64,000 nucleotides of DNA from DMER64 sp964554535 (GTDB taxonomy: Bacteria > Bacteroidota > Bacteroidia > Bacteroidales > UBA932). Under the pieces are notes generated by a model that did not search any database, had not been told where the DNA came from, and saw only the letters and a list, made by a program, of their open reading frames with translations. Location of the stretch: positions 1 to 64,000 of the forward strand of contig CAZKPB010000011.1 in NCBI GenBank assembly GCA_964554535.1, written 5' to 3'. A program made the position numbers and the translations under genes. Shown in pieces: positions 40,980 through 48,844 of the stretch. The first letter of the stretch is position 1, and the number at the start of each line of letters is the position of its first letter.

Positions 40980-42842
40980 ATGGATAGCATCTACCAACCG
41001 CGTACTTATACCGGTTTCTCATATATTTTGCGTTTTTTAAGACGCTTGTTATATGTCCTGATTTTTTACCTCGTAACCCGTGCGGCGTTTTACTTGTACA
41101 ATGCCTATCTTTTCCCGGATACGCAGTGGACCGATATGTGGCTGATCTACAAAGGAGGCTTGCGCTTTGACCTGGCGGCCCTGGGGTATCTTAACGGGGC
41201 CTGGCTGTTGCTGGCCCTGCTTCCTTTCCCGTTTGTATACCGCTATGGTTATCAGCTGTTTTTAAAGATAATCTACACGGTGTGCAATGCGGTCGGTTTT
41301 TTCTGCCAGTTTTTTGATTTTGAGTTTTTCCGATTCCGTCTGTCTCGTACCGATTTTACTTTTTTTCAGGAATTTGAAAACGATGTCAATACCGGAAATC
41401 TCATTTGGGAAGGACTTAAGGATTATGTCCCTTTTTTGCTGATTTTGGCTTTGCTGGTCTTTTTGCTGTGTCTTTCTTACGGCCGGTTGCGCTATGAGCG
41501 CCGCCCGGCGTTCACCTTGCGTTTCCTGCTTATACGGACGGCCACCTTGTGTGTGGCGGCCTTGTTGACGGTAGCTGCCATACGCGGCGGTATTGACCGT
41601 ACCACCCGGCCTATTGCCATGAGCAATGCGGCCGCCTATACACGGCATCCCGTAGAATCGGCTCTGGTGCTCAATACGCCTTTCTGCCTTATCCGCACCA
41701 TGGGCTCACACGGGTTGGAACGATTGGATTTTTTTGAAGACACGCGGCAGTTGAATGAAATCTATACCCCGGAGCATTTACCGCAACCCGCTGCGCCGGT
41801 CGCAGTGCCCGATTCGCTCAAACCCAATGTAGTGGTATTGATTCTGGAAAGTTTTTCAAGGGAACATACGGGTTTTCTCAACCCCCCGGGCCATCCGTCG
41901 TACACTCCGTTTCTGGATTCACTGATGGCTTGTTCTCTTACCTGTACAAACGCCTATGCCAACGGGCGCAAATCCATTGACGCCATACCTTCCATTTTGG
42001 GCAGCATCCCGTCGTTTGAGACCCCGTTTGCGCTGACTCCTTATGCGCTTGAGCCGCTTGACGGAATGGCCCGGCTGCTGGAACGCTGGGGATACCATAC
42101 CGCTTTTTTTCACGGGGCTCCCAACGGGTCCATGGGCTTTGACGGTCTGGTCAGACAGATGGGTTTCGCTGCCTACTACGGCAAGGACCAATTCAACGAC
42201 AATTCACAATATGACGGAGTATGGGGTATATGGGACGAACCGTTTTTGCAGTTTTTTGCCCGCACCCTCAATACGTTTGAAACACCCTTTCTCGGGGCCG
42301 TGTTTACGGTGTCGTCACATCATCCGTTTATTGTTCCCGCGGCCTATGCAGGCGTGTTTCCAAAGGGCAGCATTCCCATACATCAATGTATAGGGTATAC
42401 CGACAATGCCCTGCGTCTCTTTTTCAAGACCGCCTCTACGATGCCCTGGTACCATAACACGTTATTTGTCCTTACAGCCGACCACGGTGCATACTCGCAA
42501 CTATACCCGGAATACCAGACCCCGGACGGCAGTATGGCCATTCCTATTATATATTATATGCCAGGAAAGGTCCCGGCAGGGAAATATGAAGCCTATACCC
42601 AGCAAATTGATATAATGCCCACTGTGTTGGACAACATACATTATCCCTACGGATATGTGGCCTTTGGACGCAACTTGAACGACTCGCTCACCGTCCCCTT
42701 TTCCGTACATTATCCCAATGAACTCCTTCTGCTACGGCAGGAAAAAGAAGAAGAGCCCGATAATGAGCTCTTCTTGAAGGCTTTCCGCCAGCAATACAAC
42801 AACCGTTTGTTGGACGGGAATTTGCAGTGGCCGGAAGAATAA
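40980..42842 (+). CDS. LtaS-like membrane sulfatase-fold phosphotransferase
   Basis: This 620-residue protein has about five N-terminal transmembrane helices (residues 20-215) and then a periplasmic alkaline-phosphatase-superfamily domain. VVVLILESFSREHTGFLN supplies the first metal ligand (Glu). NGRKSIDAIPSIL carries the presumed nucleophile Ser. LFVLTADHGAYSQLY and the HHPF histidine complete the metal site. The family includes lipoteichoic-acid synthase and phosphoglycerol/phosphoethanolamine transferases. In a Gram-negative organism it more likely decorates lipid A, glycan or periplasmic polysaccharide. The substrate is not known. Confidence 0.83.
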   Translation: MDSIYQPRTYTGFSYILRFLRRLLYVLIFYLVTRAAFYLYNAYLFPDTQWTDMWLIYKGGLRFDLAALGYLNGAWLLLALLPFPFVYRYGYQLFLKIIYTVCNAVGFFCQFFDFEFFRFRLSRTDFTFFQEFENDVNTGNLIWEGLKDYVPFLLILALLVFLLCLSYGRLRYERRPAFTLRFLLIRTATLCVAALLTVAAIRGGIDRTTRPIAMSNAAAYTRHPVESALVLNTPFCLIRTMGSHGLERLDFFEDTRQLNEIYTPEHLPQPAAPVAVPDSLKPNVVVLILESFSREHTGFLNPPGHPSYTPFLDSLMACSLTCTNAYANGRKSIDAIPSILGSIPSFETPFALTPYALEPLDGMARLLERWGYHTAFFHGAPNGSMGFDGLVRQMGFAAYYGKDQFNDNSQYDGVWGIWDEPFLQFFARTLNTFETPFLGAVFTVSSHHPFIVPAAYAGVFPKGSIPIHQCIGYTDNALRLFFKTASTMPWYHNTLFVLTADHGAYSQLYPEYQTPDGSMAIPIIYYMPGKVPAGKYEAYTQQIDIMPTVLDNIHYPYGYVAFGRNLNDSLTVPFSVHYPNELLLLRQEKEEEPDNELFLKAFRQQYNNRLLDGNLQWPEE

Positions 42843-42852
42843 GGTTTTTGAT

Positions 42853-43566
42853 TTAGGCCATATTGGTATATACGTTCTGGACGTCGTCGTCGTCCTCAAT
42901 CTTTTCTATCAGTTTGTCAATATCGGCACGTTCCTCGTCAGAGAGCTCCTTAAGTTCTCCGTTGACTACGCGTTCAAAACCACCGCTGACAAATTCGTAC
43001 CCCTTTTCTTCAATGAATTTCTGGATGGCACCGTAGGATTCAAAAGAACCGTAGATGACAATTACGTCTTCATCCTGAAAAATTTCTTCTCCGCCGTAAT
43101 CAATCAGTTCCAGTTCCAGTTCTTCCAGATTAATGGACGGGTCCGCTTTGATTTTGAAAATGGACTTGCGGTCAAACATAAATTCCACACTGCCCGAGTT
43201 TCCCATATTGCCGCCGCATTTGCTGAAGTAGTTGCGGATGTTGGCAACAGTGCGGGTGGTGTTGTCCGTGGCGGTTTCCACCAGTACGGCAATGCCGTGG
43301 GGACCGTAACCTTCGTAGATAACTTCCTTGTAGTCTCCCTTGTCTTTTTCTTCTGCACGTTTGATGGCCCGTTCTATATTTTCACGAGGCATGTTTTCTG
43401 TGCGTGCCGTTTGTATAATGGCTCTCAGACGGGGATTGTTGTCAGGATCCCCTCCCCCCTGTTTGGCGCAAATGGTTAATTCTTTTCCTAAACGAGTAAA
43501 GGTGCGGGACATATTGCCCCATCTTTTCAATTTCCGTGCTTTACGGTATTCAAAGGCTCTTCCCAT
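42853..43566 (-). CDS. yebC: YebC/PmpR family protein
   Basis: This 237-residue protein has the YebC/TACO1 signature GRAFEYRKARKLKRWGNMSRTFTRLGKEL, then PDNNPRLRAIIQTARTENMPRENIERAIKRA. The acidic C-terminal end EKIEDDDDVQNVYTN is typical. Members act in translation of proline-rich stretches or as transcription regulators. It overlaps nothing; the convergent LtaS-like gene ends 10 bases away. Confidence 0.94.
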   Translation of the reverse strand: MGRAFEYRKARKLKRWGNMSRTFTRLGKELTICAKQGGGDPDNNPRLRAIIQTARTENMPRENIERAIKRAEEKDKGDYKEVIYEGYGPHGIAVLVETATDNTTRTVANIRNYFSKCGGNMGNSGSVEFMFDRKSIFKIKADPSINLEELELELIDYGGEEIFQDEDVIVIYGSFESYGAIQKFIEEKGYEFVSGGFERVVNGELKELSDEERADIDKLIEKIEDDDDVQNVYTNMA

Positions 43567-43578
43567 AGGATAGTGGAT

Positions 43579-44271
43579 TTATTGTGCGGATTCTATACGA
43601 GAGATGTATTTATCAATTTCATACCCTTCCAAGGTCTGCGGGTAGTCGTTTTTGATGATTTTGTACATTGCCAGGGCATTGGCTTTGTCACCCAGCTCTT
43701 CATAGATAATGCCGGCTTTCATATAGTAAGCGGCGGCATACAGATTGTCTTTGTAGTGAGCTGCCTTAAGGTAGTAGGAAAGACCTTTGTCAAGGTTATC
43801 CAGTCCGACATAGGCGTCGCCAATGTTGCAATAGGCACGCGCCTGGATGACGTCGTCCTTGGCGTTGTATTTGGTCAGATAGGAAATGGCTTCATTATAG
43901 TTGCCCAATTGCAGCTCGCATACGCCGGCGTAAAAGTAAACCACTTTGCCGGGGAGAGCTTTGTATTCTTTGATGACATCTTTGAATCCCAGTGAATTAC
44001 CGTCTCCATTTAAGGCCAGATTGAATGAATCCGCGCGGAAATAGGTCTCTGCCGGGAACATTTGTCCCAAGGCTTCCTGACGGCGGGGTTCGCGAACCAG
44101 CTTGGCGTACGCAAAGCCAATGCACAAAAGGACTACAATGCCAATCAATGTGTAGGTCAAGGGTTTTTTGTAGGTGTTGAAAAATTCTTCAGATTTGCTG
44201 ACGGCTTGGGCTACTGCAGCCGATTCATCCTGATTCTTGCCGGTATTTTTACCAGTATTCTTTGTTGCCAT
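43579..44271 (-). CDS. Membrane-anchored TPR protein (YfgM-like)
   Basis: This protein has 230 residues from the ATG at 44271 (MATKNTGKNTGKNQ). After a Lys/Asn-rich start there is one transmembrane helix (LTYTLIGIVVLLCIGFAYA, about residues 38-56). Four to five TPR-like pairs follow: VVYFYAGVCELQLGNYNEAISYL, ARAYCNIGDAYVGLDNLDKGLSYYLKA and AAYYMKAGIIYEELGDKANALAMYK. The architecture resembles YfgM, an ancillary subunit of the Sec machinery. It is divergent from recF, with a -7-like box at 44301-44294 on this strand. The next gene on this strand is yebC. Confidence 0.8.
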   Translation of the reverse strand: MATKNTGKNTGKNQDESAAVAQAVSKSEEFFNTYKKPLTYTLIGIVVLLCIGFAYAKLVREPRRQEALGQMFPAETYFRADSFNLALNGDGNSLGFKDVIKEYKALPGKVVYFYAGVCELQLGNYNEAISYLTKYNAKDDVIQARAYCNIGDAYVGLDNLDKGLSYYLKAAHYKDNLYAAAYYMKAGIIYEELGDKANALAMYKIIKNDYPQTLEGYEIDKYISRIESAQ

Positions 44272-44293
44272 AGGTCTATGATTTTTGAGGCGG

Positions 44294-44321
44294 CAAATAT
44301 ACGCATTTTTTGCTATTTTTG
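44294..44321. promoter_or_regulatory. Divergent -7 boxes between the TPR gene and recF
   Basis: TATTTTTG (44314-44321) faces recF, and TATATTTG (44301-44294) faces the TPR gene. Both match TAnnTTTG; properly spaced -33 elements are not evident. Confidence 0.4.
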
Positions 44322-44341
44322 CATACTTATTTAATGAATCT

Positions 44342-45439
44342 ATGTTTTTGCGCCGTTTGTTGGTCTCGCAGTTTAAAAATTTGGAAGACGCCCAATTGGA
44401 GTTTTCCCAAAAAATCAATGTGCTGTACGGCGACAACGGGGAAGGGAAGACCAATCTGCTGGACTCCGTCTACTACCTGAGCGCCTGCAAAAGTTTTTTT
44501 TCTCCCCTTGACCGGCAGGCGGTACGTTACGGTCAGCCCCAGGCCACATTGTTTGGCCAGTACCGTATGGCTTCCGGCCAGGAGGAATCCATCGCCTGTT
44601 TGCTCACGTCTACGGGTACCAAGGTTTTCAAGCGCAACGGCAAGACTTACGACCGCCTTTCACAGCATGTGGGCCTGTTGCCGGTGGTGATGGTGGCCCC
44701 GCAGGATACGGCTCTTGTCTACGGTACGGGCGAGGAACGTCGCAAATACTTGAACTACCTGCTTTCCCAGACCGAAGGGCAGTACCTGCAAACGGTCCAG
44801 GAATACGGTAAATTGCTGCTGCAACGCAACCGGTTGCTTAAACAGGAATCCTGTGACGTTCCGTTTATGGCTTCACTGGAAGAAGGCATGCACCGCCGGG
44901 CCACACAAATTCACCGTTGCCGGTCTCTGGTGTGCGAGATGTTGCGCCCGCTGGTGGCGTCATATTACGCCCTTTTGTCCGGCAATAAAGAGCCGGTGGA
45001 TCTGCATTACGAGTCGGACCTCAACAAAATGTCCATGCAAGAACTGTTTGACACCAACCGCCGCAGGGACGGCATATTGCAGTATACTTCAACGGGTGTC
45101 CAGCGAGACGACGTGGTCTTTTACCTTGACGACCATCCCTTAAAAGTTTGCGGTTCGCAAGGGCAGCAGAAGACGTTTCTGATAGCTCTTAAACTGGCTC
45201 AATTTGATTTGATAAAACAGGTCAAATCGCTCTCTCCCATATTGTTGCTCGATGATGTCTTTGACAAACTGGACGGGCAACGTGTGGCCTTTTTGTTGCA
45301 ACTGGTGGCCAAAGAAGACTTTGGGCAGATCTTCCTTACGGACAGCAATAAAGTGCGCATTGAAGAGGTGATACGTTCCGTGGGCGGAGCTCACCGTTAT
45401 TTCAGCGTTAAAGGAGGCGTTTTTACAACTTATGGATAA
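44342..45439 (+). CDS. recF: DNA replication and repair protein RecF
   Basis: This SMC-like ATPase of about 365 residues loads RecA at single-strand gaps. The P-loop is GDNGEGKTN (30-38), the signature region CGSQGQQKTFLIALKLAQF, and Walker B ILLLDDVFDKLD. The ATG at 44342 (MFLRRLLVSQFKN) is chosen; upstream codons lie over the -7 box. It overlaps the DUF721 gene by 8 bases. Confidence 0.95.
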   Translation: MFLRRLLVSQFKNLEDAQLEFSQKINVLYGDNGEGKTNLLDSVYYLSACKSFFSPLDRQAVRYGQPQATLFGQYRMASGQEESIACLLTSTGTKVFKRNGKTYDRLSQHVGLLPVVMVAPQDTALVYGTGEERRKYLNYLLSQTEGQYLQTVQEYGKLLLQRNRLLKQESCDVPFMASLEEGMHRRATQIHRCRSLVCEMLRPLVASYYALLSGNKEPVDLHYESDLNKMSMQELFDTNRRRDGILQYTSTGVQRDDVVFYLDDHPLKVCGSQGQQKTFLIALKLAQFDLIKQVKSLSPILLLDDVFDKLDGQRVAFLLQLVAKEDFGQIFLTDSNKVRIEEVIRSVGGAHRYFSVKGGVFTTYG

Positions 45440-45722
45440 GAAACAGGCGCGTGACGTGGGGCAGGTGGTCCGTCAGGTGCTGCAACACGAAGGCCTGCTG
45501 GATGGTCTTGATTTTCTTAACCTGAAAAGAGAATGGCGTCAGATGCTGGGTCCCGCCGCTGCCCGTGAGTGTGTATCCATGACCCTGACCGACGGTGTGT
45601 TTAAGGTGAAAGTGCGTTCCTCGGTATTGCGCAACCAACTGAACATTCAGAAACCGCTGTTGCTTGCCCGGCTCAACTCCCGTCTGCCGCAACCCATGGC
45701 CCGGGATTTATTGATTTACTGA
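45432..45722 (+). CDS. DUF721 (DciA-like) protein
   Basis: This 96-residue protein of the DUF721 family sits beside recF, as is common in bacteria. Some members (DciA) help load the replicative helicase. RQVLQHEGLLDGLDFLNLKREWRQMLGPAAARE and VFKVKVRSSVLRNQLNI are the family's central parts. Its ATG is in the tail of recF and pdxB follows 1 base later. Confidence 0.85.
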   Translation: MDKKQARDVGQVVRQVLQHEGLLDGLDFLNLKREWRQMLGPAAARECVSMTLTDGVFKVKVRSSVLRNQLNIQKPLLLARLNSRLPQPMARDLLIY

Positions 45723-45723
45723 C

Positions 45724-46776
45724 ATGAAACCTATAGTACTTATAGATAATCAAATACCTTTTTTGGAAGGGGTACTTGACCCGTATGCGCAGGTTCGCTT
45801 TCTGAGCGATTCCCAAATGACTCCCCGGGCCCTGCAAGAGGCCCGGGCTTTGCTCATCCGCACGCGCACCTGCTGCAACGCGCAGACCCTTGCCGCCTCT
45901 GCAGTGGAATTTGTGGGCTCGGCCACCATTGGCACGGACCACATAGACATACCCTATTGCACGGGCCGAGGCATAGAAGTGGCCAATGCCCCCGGTTGCA
46001 ACGCCGGCGCCGTGATGCAGTACGTTTTTACGGCCCTGGCCGCCCTGGCGCAGCGCCGGCAGGTCAACCTGAAAGCACCTGTGCTGGGTATCATTGGAGT
46101 GGGCCATGTGGGGGGAAGGGTAGCCGATCTGGCTCGCCTAATGGGATTTGATGTGTTGCTGAATGACCCGCCGAGGGAGGAAAAAGAGGGCCCGGATGGT
46201 TTTTGCCCGCTGCCCCGTCTGCTTGCGCAGTCGGATATTGTGACCCTGCACGTACCGCTTACTCCGCTTACCCGCGCCATGGCAGACGATGCCTTTTTTG
46301 CGCAACTCAGGGACGGTGCCTGTTTTATTAACACGTCCAGGGGCGCCGTGGTGGATGAAGCCGCCTTGCGCCACGCCGCCGGTCGGTTGGGCCCCATAGT
46401 GTTGGATGTCTGGAATCACGAACCGCAGATAGACCCGCAAACCGTGGCGGTGACCGCCTTGGCCACCGAGCATATTGCCGGCTATTCGCTTGAGGGCAAG
46501 CGGAATGCTTCGCAGACGGTGGTGCGTGCCCTGGCTCGGCATTTTGGATGGGAACCGCTGTTTGATTTCTCCGTGAACCTTCCTCCGGCCGAATTTGTCC
46601 CCACTTCGTTGCTTTTGAGCCGTTGTTTTCCTATCTTTGTAGAAGATACCGCATTGCGTGAATGTCCCCGGCAATTTGAAGCCCGGCGTAGCGCCTACCG
46701 CTTCAGAAGGGAATGGACACCCCAACAATACAAGCTCTTACCCTTATGTTTACAGCAAATGATCTCAAGCAACTGA
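45724..46776 (+). CDS. pdxB: Erythronate-4-phosphate dehydrogenase
   Basis: This 350-residue D-isomer-specific 2-hydroxyacid dehydrogenase of the deoxyxylulose-dependent vitamin B6 pathway has a catalytic domain with LLIRTRTCCN, an NAD-binding GVGHVGGRVADLAR, catalytic segments VTLHVPLTPLTR and CFINTSRGAVVDE, and the distinctive NHEPQID plus AGYSLEGKRNAS of PdxB. The C-terminal PdxB dimerisation domain is present. It overlaps the DUF4301 gene by about 31 bases. Confidence 0.92.
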   Translation: MKPIVLIDNQIPFLEGVLDPYAQVRFLSDSQMTPRALQEARALLIRTRTCCNAQTLAASAVEFVGSATIGTDHIDIPYCTGRGIEVANAPGCNAGAVMQYVFTALAALAQRRQVNLKAPVLGIIGVGHVGGRVADLARLMGFDVLLNDPPREEKEGPDGFCPLPRLLAQSDIVTLHVPLTPLTRAMADDAFFAQLRDGACFINTSRGAVVDEAALRHAAGRLGPIVLDVWNHEPQIDPQTVAVTALATEHIAGYSLEGKRNASQTVVRALARHFGWEPLFDFSVNLPPAEFVPTSLLLSRCFPIFVEDTALRECPRQFEARRSAYRFRREWTPQQYKLLPLCLQQMISSN

Positions 46777-48203
46777 ACCGTTCAGGAATTTCTTTTGAAA
46801 CCGCACAATCACAGCTTGATATGTTTTCGAAGGGTTTCCCCTACCTGACGCTTGCGGGTCCGGCCGTACCCGGGAACGGCATTCATTGTCTCTCTCCTAA
46901 AGAACAATTGGCCTGCATTGACCGTTACGACGGCTGGGGTGGCCGGCGAATAAAATTTGTACCCGCTTCGGGGTCGGCCAGCCGTATGTTCAAGGCCTTG
47001 TTTGAAGCCCGGGAAATGTTGGTCATCAATCCTCACGCCCAATTATCAAAAGCTGCTCTGCAGTTTTTTGAACAGTTGCCGCAATTTCCCTTTTATCCCT
47101 TGCTGAAAGCTCAAAAAGGCTTTGACCCGTCCAATATGAAAGGGGTTTTGGATTTGTTGCTTGACAAGGGCGGCCTCAATTACGGCGCCCTGCCCAAAGG
47201 GGTGCTGGCCTTTCACCGGTATGACGGTACCTTTCGGACGGCTTTTGAAGAACATTTGGTCGAGGCGGCCCGTTATGCCACCGATTCGCAGCGGGTGGCG
47301 TCCCTGCATTTCACGGTTTCTGAAGAACACCGTGAAGTTTTTGCCAATTTGCTGCAAAAGGTGCTTCCCCATTATGAATCCTTGTATCACGTGACGTACC
47401 GTGTGGCCTTTTCCACGCAACATCACGCCACCGACACCCTGGCCGTGGACCAGCAGAACAGGCCTTTTCGCCTGGCCGATGGGTCGCTGTTGTTGCGTCC
47501 CTCGGGGCATGGGGCCCTGCTTGATAATTTGAACGCCCTGGATCAGGACATTGTGTTTATAAAAAACATTGACAACGTGGTTCCGGAAGACCGCCTTCCG
47601 GTGGTCATTTACTGGAAAAAAGTGTTGGCCGGGTTGTTGCTGGATTACCGCAAGCAAGTCTGCGGCTACCTGGAACAGCTCCAAGCCGGCGCGGCCCCGT
47701 TGCGCCTGAAAGAGATGGCCAATTTTTTGGCCTCGGCATTTGGCGTTACCCATCCCCCGATGCCTTCCGAACAATATATCCCGTATTTGTTTGCCAAACT
47801 CAACCGGCCCATCAGGGTATGTGGCATGGTACGCCAGAGCGGGGAACCGGGAGGAGGGCCCTACCGCGTGATTGACAAAGACGGGTCGGGATCGCTGCAA
47901 ATACTGGAAAGTGCCCAGTTGCCCACCATAGATGCCGCGGCCACCCATTTCAATCCGGTAGACTTGGTTTGTTCGTTCAAGGCCTACGACGGCAGTACCT
48001 ATCGCCTGAGTGACTTCAGGGATGACAGCACCGGCTTTATTTCTTTAAAAAGTAAGGAGGGCAAAGAATTGAAAGCGTTGGAGTTGCCCGGGTTGTGGAA
48101 CGGGTCAATGAGCGATTGGAATACGGCGTTTGTGGAGGTCCCTGCAGAGACTTTCAACCCCGTTAAAACGGTGAACGATTTGTTGCGAAAAGAACATCAA
48201 TAA
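46746..48203 (+). CDS. DUF4301 family protein
   Basis: This protein of about 485 residues is common in Bacteroidota and lacks a demonstrated role. A sugar-nucleotidyltransferase-like Gly/Ser-rich element near the N-terminus (KFVPASGSASRMFKALFE), PKGVLAFHRYDG and RPSGHGALLDNLN suggest a diverged nucleotidyltransferase fold. The start at 46746 gives MFTANDLKQLNRSGIS; an ATG at 46713 would extend the overlap with pdxB. No membrane segment or signal peptide is seen. Confidence 0.72.
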   Translation: MFTANDLKQLNRSGISFETAQSQLDMFSKGFPYLTLAGPAVPGNGIHCLSPKEQLACIDRYDGWGGRRIKFVPASGSASRMFKALFEAREMLVINPHAQLSKAALQFFEQLPQFPFYPLLKAQKGFDPSNMKGVLDLLLDKGGLNYGALPKGVLAFHRYDGTFRTAFEEHLVEAARYATDSQRVASLHFTVSEEHREVFANLLQKVLPHYESLYHVTYRVAFSTQHHATDTLAVDQQNRPFRLADGSLLLRPSGHGALLDNLNALDQDIVFIKNIDNVVPEDRLPVVIYWKKVLAGLLLDYRKQVCGYLEQLQAGAAPLRLKEMANFLASAFGVTHPPMPSEQYIPYLFAKLNRPIRVCGMVRQSGEPGGGPYRVIDKDGSGSLQILESAQLPTIDAAATHFNPVDLVCSFKAYDGSTYRLSDFRDDSTGFISLKSKEGKELKALELPGLWNGSMSDWNTAFVEVPAETFNPVKTVNDLLRKEHQ

Positions 48204-48216
48204 TAGGGAAAAGATA

Positions 48217-48247
48217 TTTGTAAGTTAAAAAAAGATTTCTAACTTTG
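48217..48247 (+). promoter_or_regulatory. Promoter of the small-protein pair
   Basis: TTTG (48217-48220), 19 bases, TAACTTTG (48240-48247): the best-formed -33/-7 promoter in this window. The start should fall near 48252, giving a leader of about 50 bases to the first small ORF. Confidence 0.75.
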
Positions 48248-48303
48248 CGTTATTATTGATGTAGAAAAGACAGTAATTATTAACCATTAAATAACTCACT
48301 AAC

Positions 48304-48441
48304 ATGTTAGACACAATTACCACTTTCTTTGAACAATTGATTGCGAATCCTGAAACAAACATGGTGTTTGCTTTTATTCTGACCCTTCTTGGTGCCGGCA
48401 TCGCAGTTTTGATTAACTATTTCAAAGCCACCTGCTGCTAA
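48304..48441 (+). CDS. Small single-pass membrane protein (45 aa)
   Basis: This ORF is 45 codons from the ATG at 48304 to TAA. An amphipathic N-terminal part (MLDTITTFFEQLIANPET) is followed by one hydrophobic helix (about residues 20-39, NMVFAFILTLLGAGIAVLIN) and a basic tail ending KATCC. It is preceded by the strong promoter at 48217-48247 and no Shine-Dalgarno sequence. It is the first of two similar-looking tiny proteins ending at a strong terminator. No family is recognised. A type-I toxin, a small complex subunit or a signalling peptide are all possible. Confidence 0.6.
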   Translation: MLDTITTFFEQLIANPETNMVFAFILTLLGAGIAVLINYFKATCC

Positions 48442-48450
48442 TTTTCCGTA

Positions 48451-48505
48451 GGAGTTTCCAGAAAATCCGCGAAAGCACAGAGTAGGGGGAGTTTGCTGAA
48501 AATCC
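48451..48505 (+). repeat. Imperfect 18-base direct repeat between the small ORFs
   Basis: GGAGTTTCCAGAAAATCC (48451-48468) and GGAGTTTGCTGAAAATCC (48488-48505) differ at two positions and lie 37 bases apart, within the 108-base spacer between the small genes. The repeat may be a protein- or RNA-binding site or a relic of local duplication. Confidence 0.55.
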
Positions 48506-48549
48506 TAAAGAGTAAGCAAAAAATGTTTTAACTTATAATTCGAATTATT

Positions 48550-48702
48550 ATGGAATTTTTCACAGAATTGTTTGCTAATATTTGGCAAGGCTTAACTCAG
48601 TTTGAGGGCGGTTTCATTGTATTGTTCCTTGGCCTCGGCTCCATCTTGTATTCTCTGATTACTATGCTGCTAGGCGCATCTTGGCCCGTTCCCGAAGTCT
48701 AG
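48550..48702 (+). CDS. Small single-pass membrane protein (50 aa)
   Basis: This ORF is 50 codons from the ATG at 48550 to TAG. An amphipathic helix with aromatic residues (MEFFTELFANIWQGLTQFE) is followed by a hydrophobic helix (about residues 21-43, FIVLFLGLGSILYSLITMLL) and a short GASWPVPEV tail. It lies 108 bases after the first small ORF with no own promoter seen and is followed 31 bases later by a strong terminator. The layout mirrors the first small protein. Unknown family. Confidence 0.6.
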   Translation: MEFFTELFANIWQGLTQFEGGFIVLFLGLGSILYSLITMLLGASWPVPEV

Positions 48703-48733
48703 TTCATCACAAGTAAACACACGTTTTTTATAG

Positions 48734-48763
48734 GCGGTGATGCTGCAGCATCACCGCTTTTCT
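48734..48763 (+). terminator. Rho-independent terminator after the small-protein pair
   Basis: This is a perfect self-complementary stretch, GCGGTGATGCTG/CAGCATCACCGC (48734-48757), followed by TTTTCTT. It ends the small-protein transcript. Confidence 0.85.
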
Positions 48764-48779
48764 TATCTCCCGCCTAAAT

Positions 48780-48819
48780 AGGAATCCCCCAAAGCGATAT
48801 TTCACTTTGGGGGATTCCT
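48780..48819 (-). terminator. Terminator hairpin for the deoxyhypusine-synthase-like gene
   Basis: A perfect 15-bp stem (48780-48794 with 48805-48819) and a 10-base loop lie 25 bases past the stop of the reverse-strand gene. There is no strong T-run on either strand, so it may act as a stabilising 3' end or weak terminator. Confidence 0.6.
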
Positions 48820-48844
48820 ATGTGATAAACAGGTAAGATGTGGC

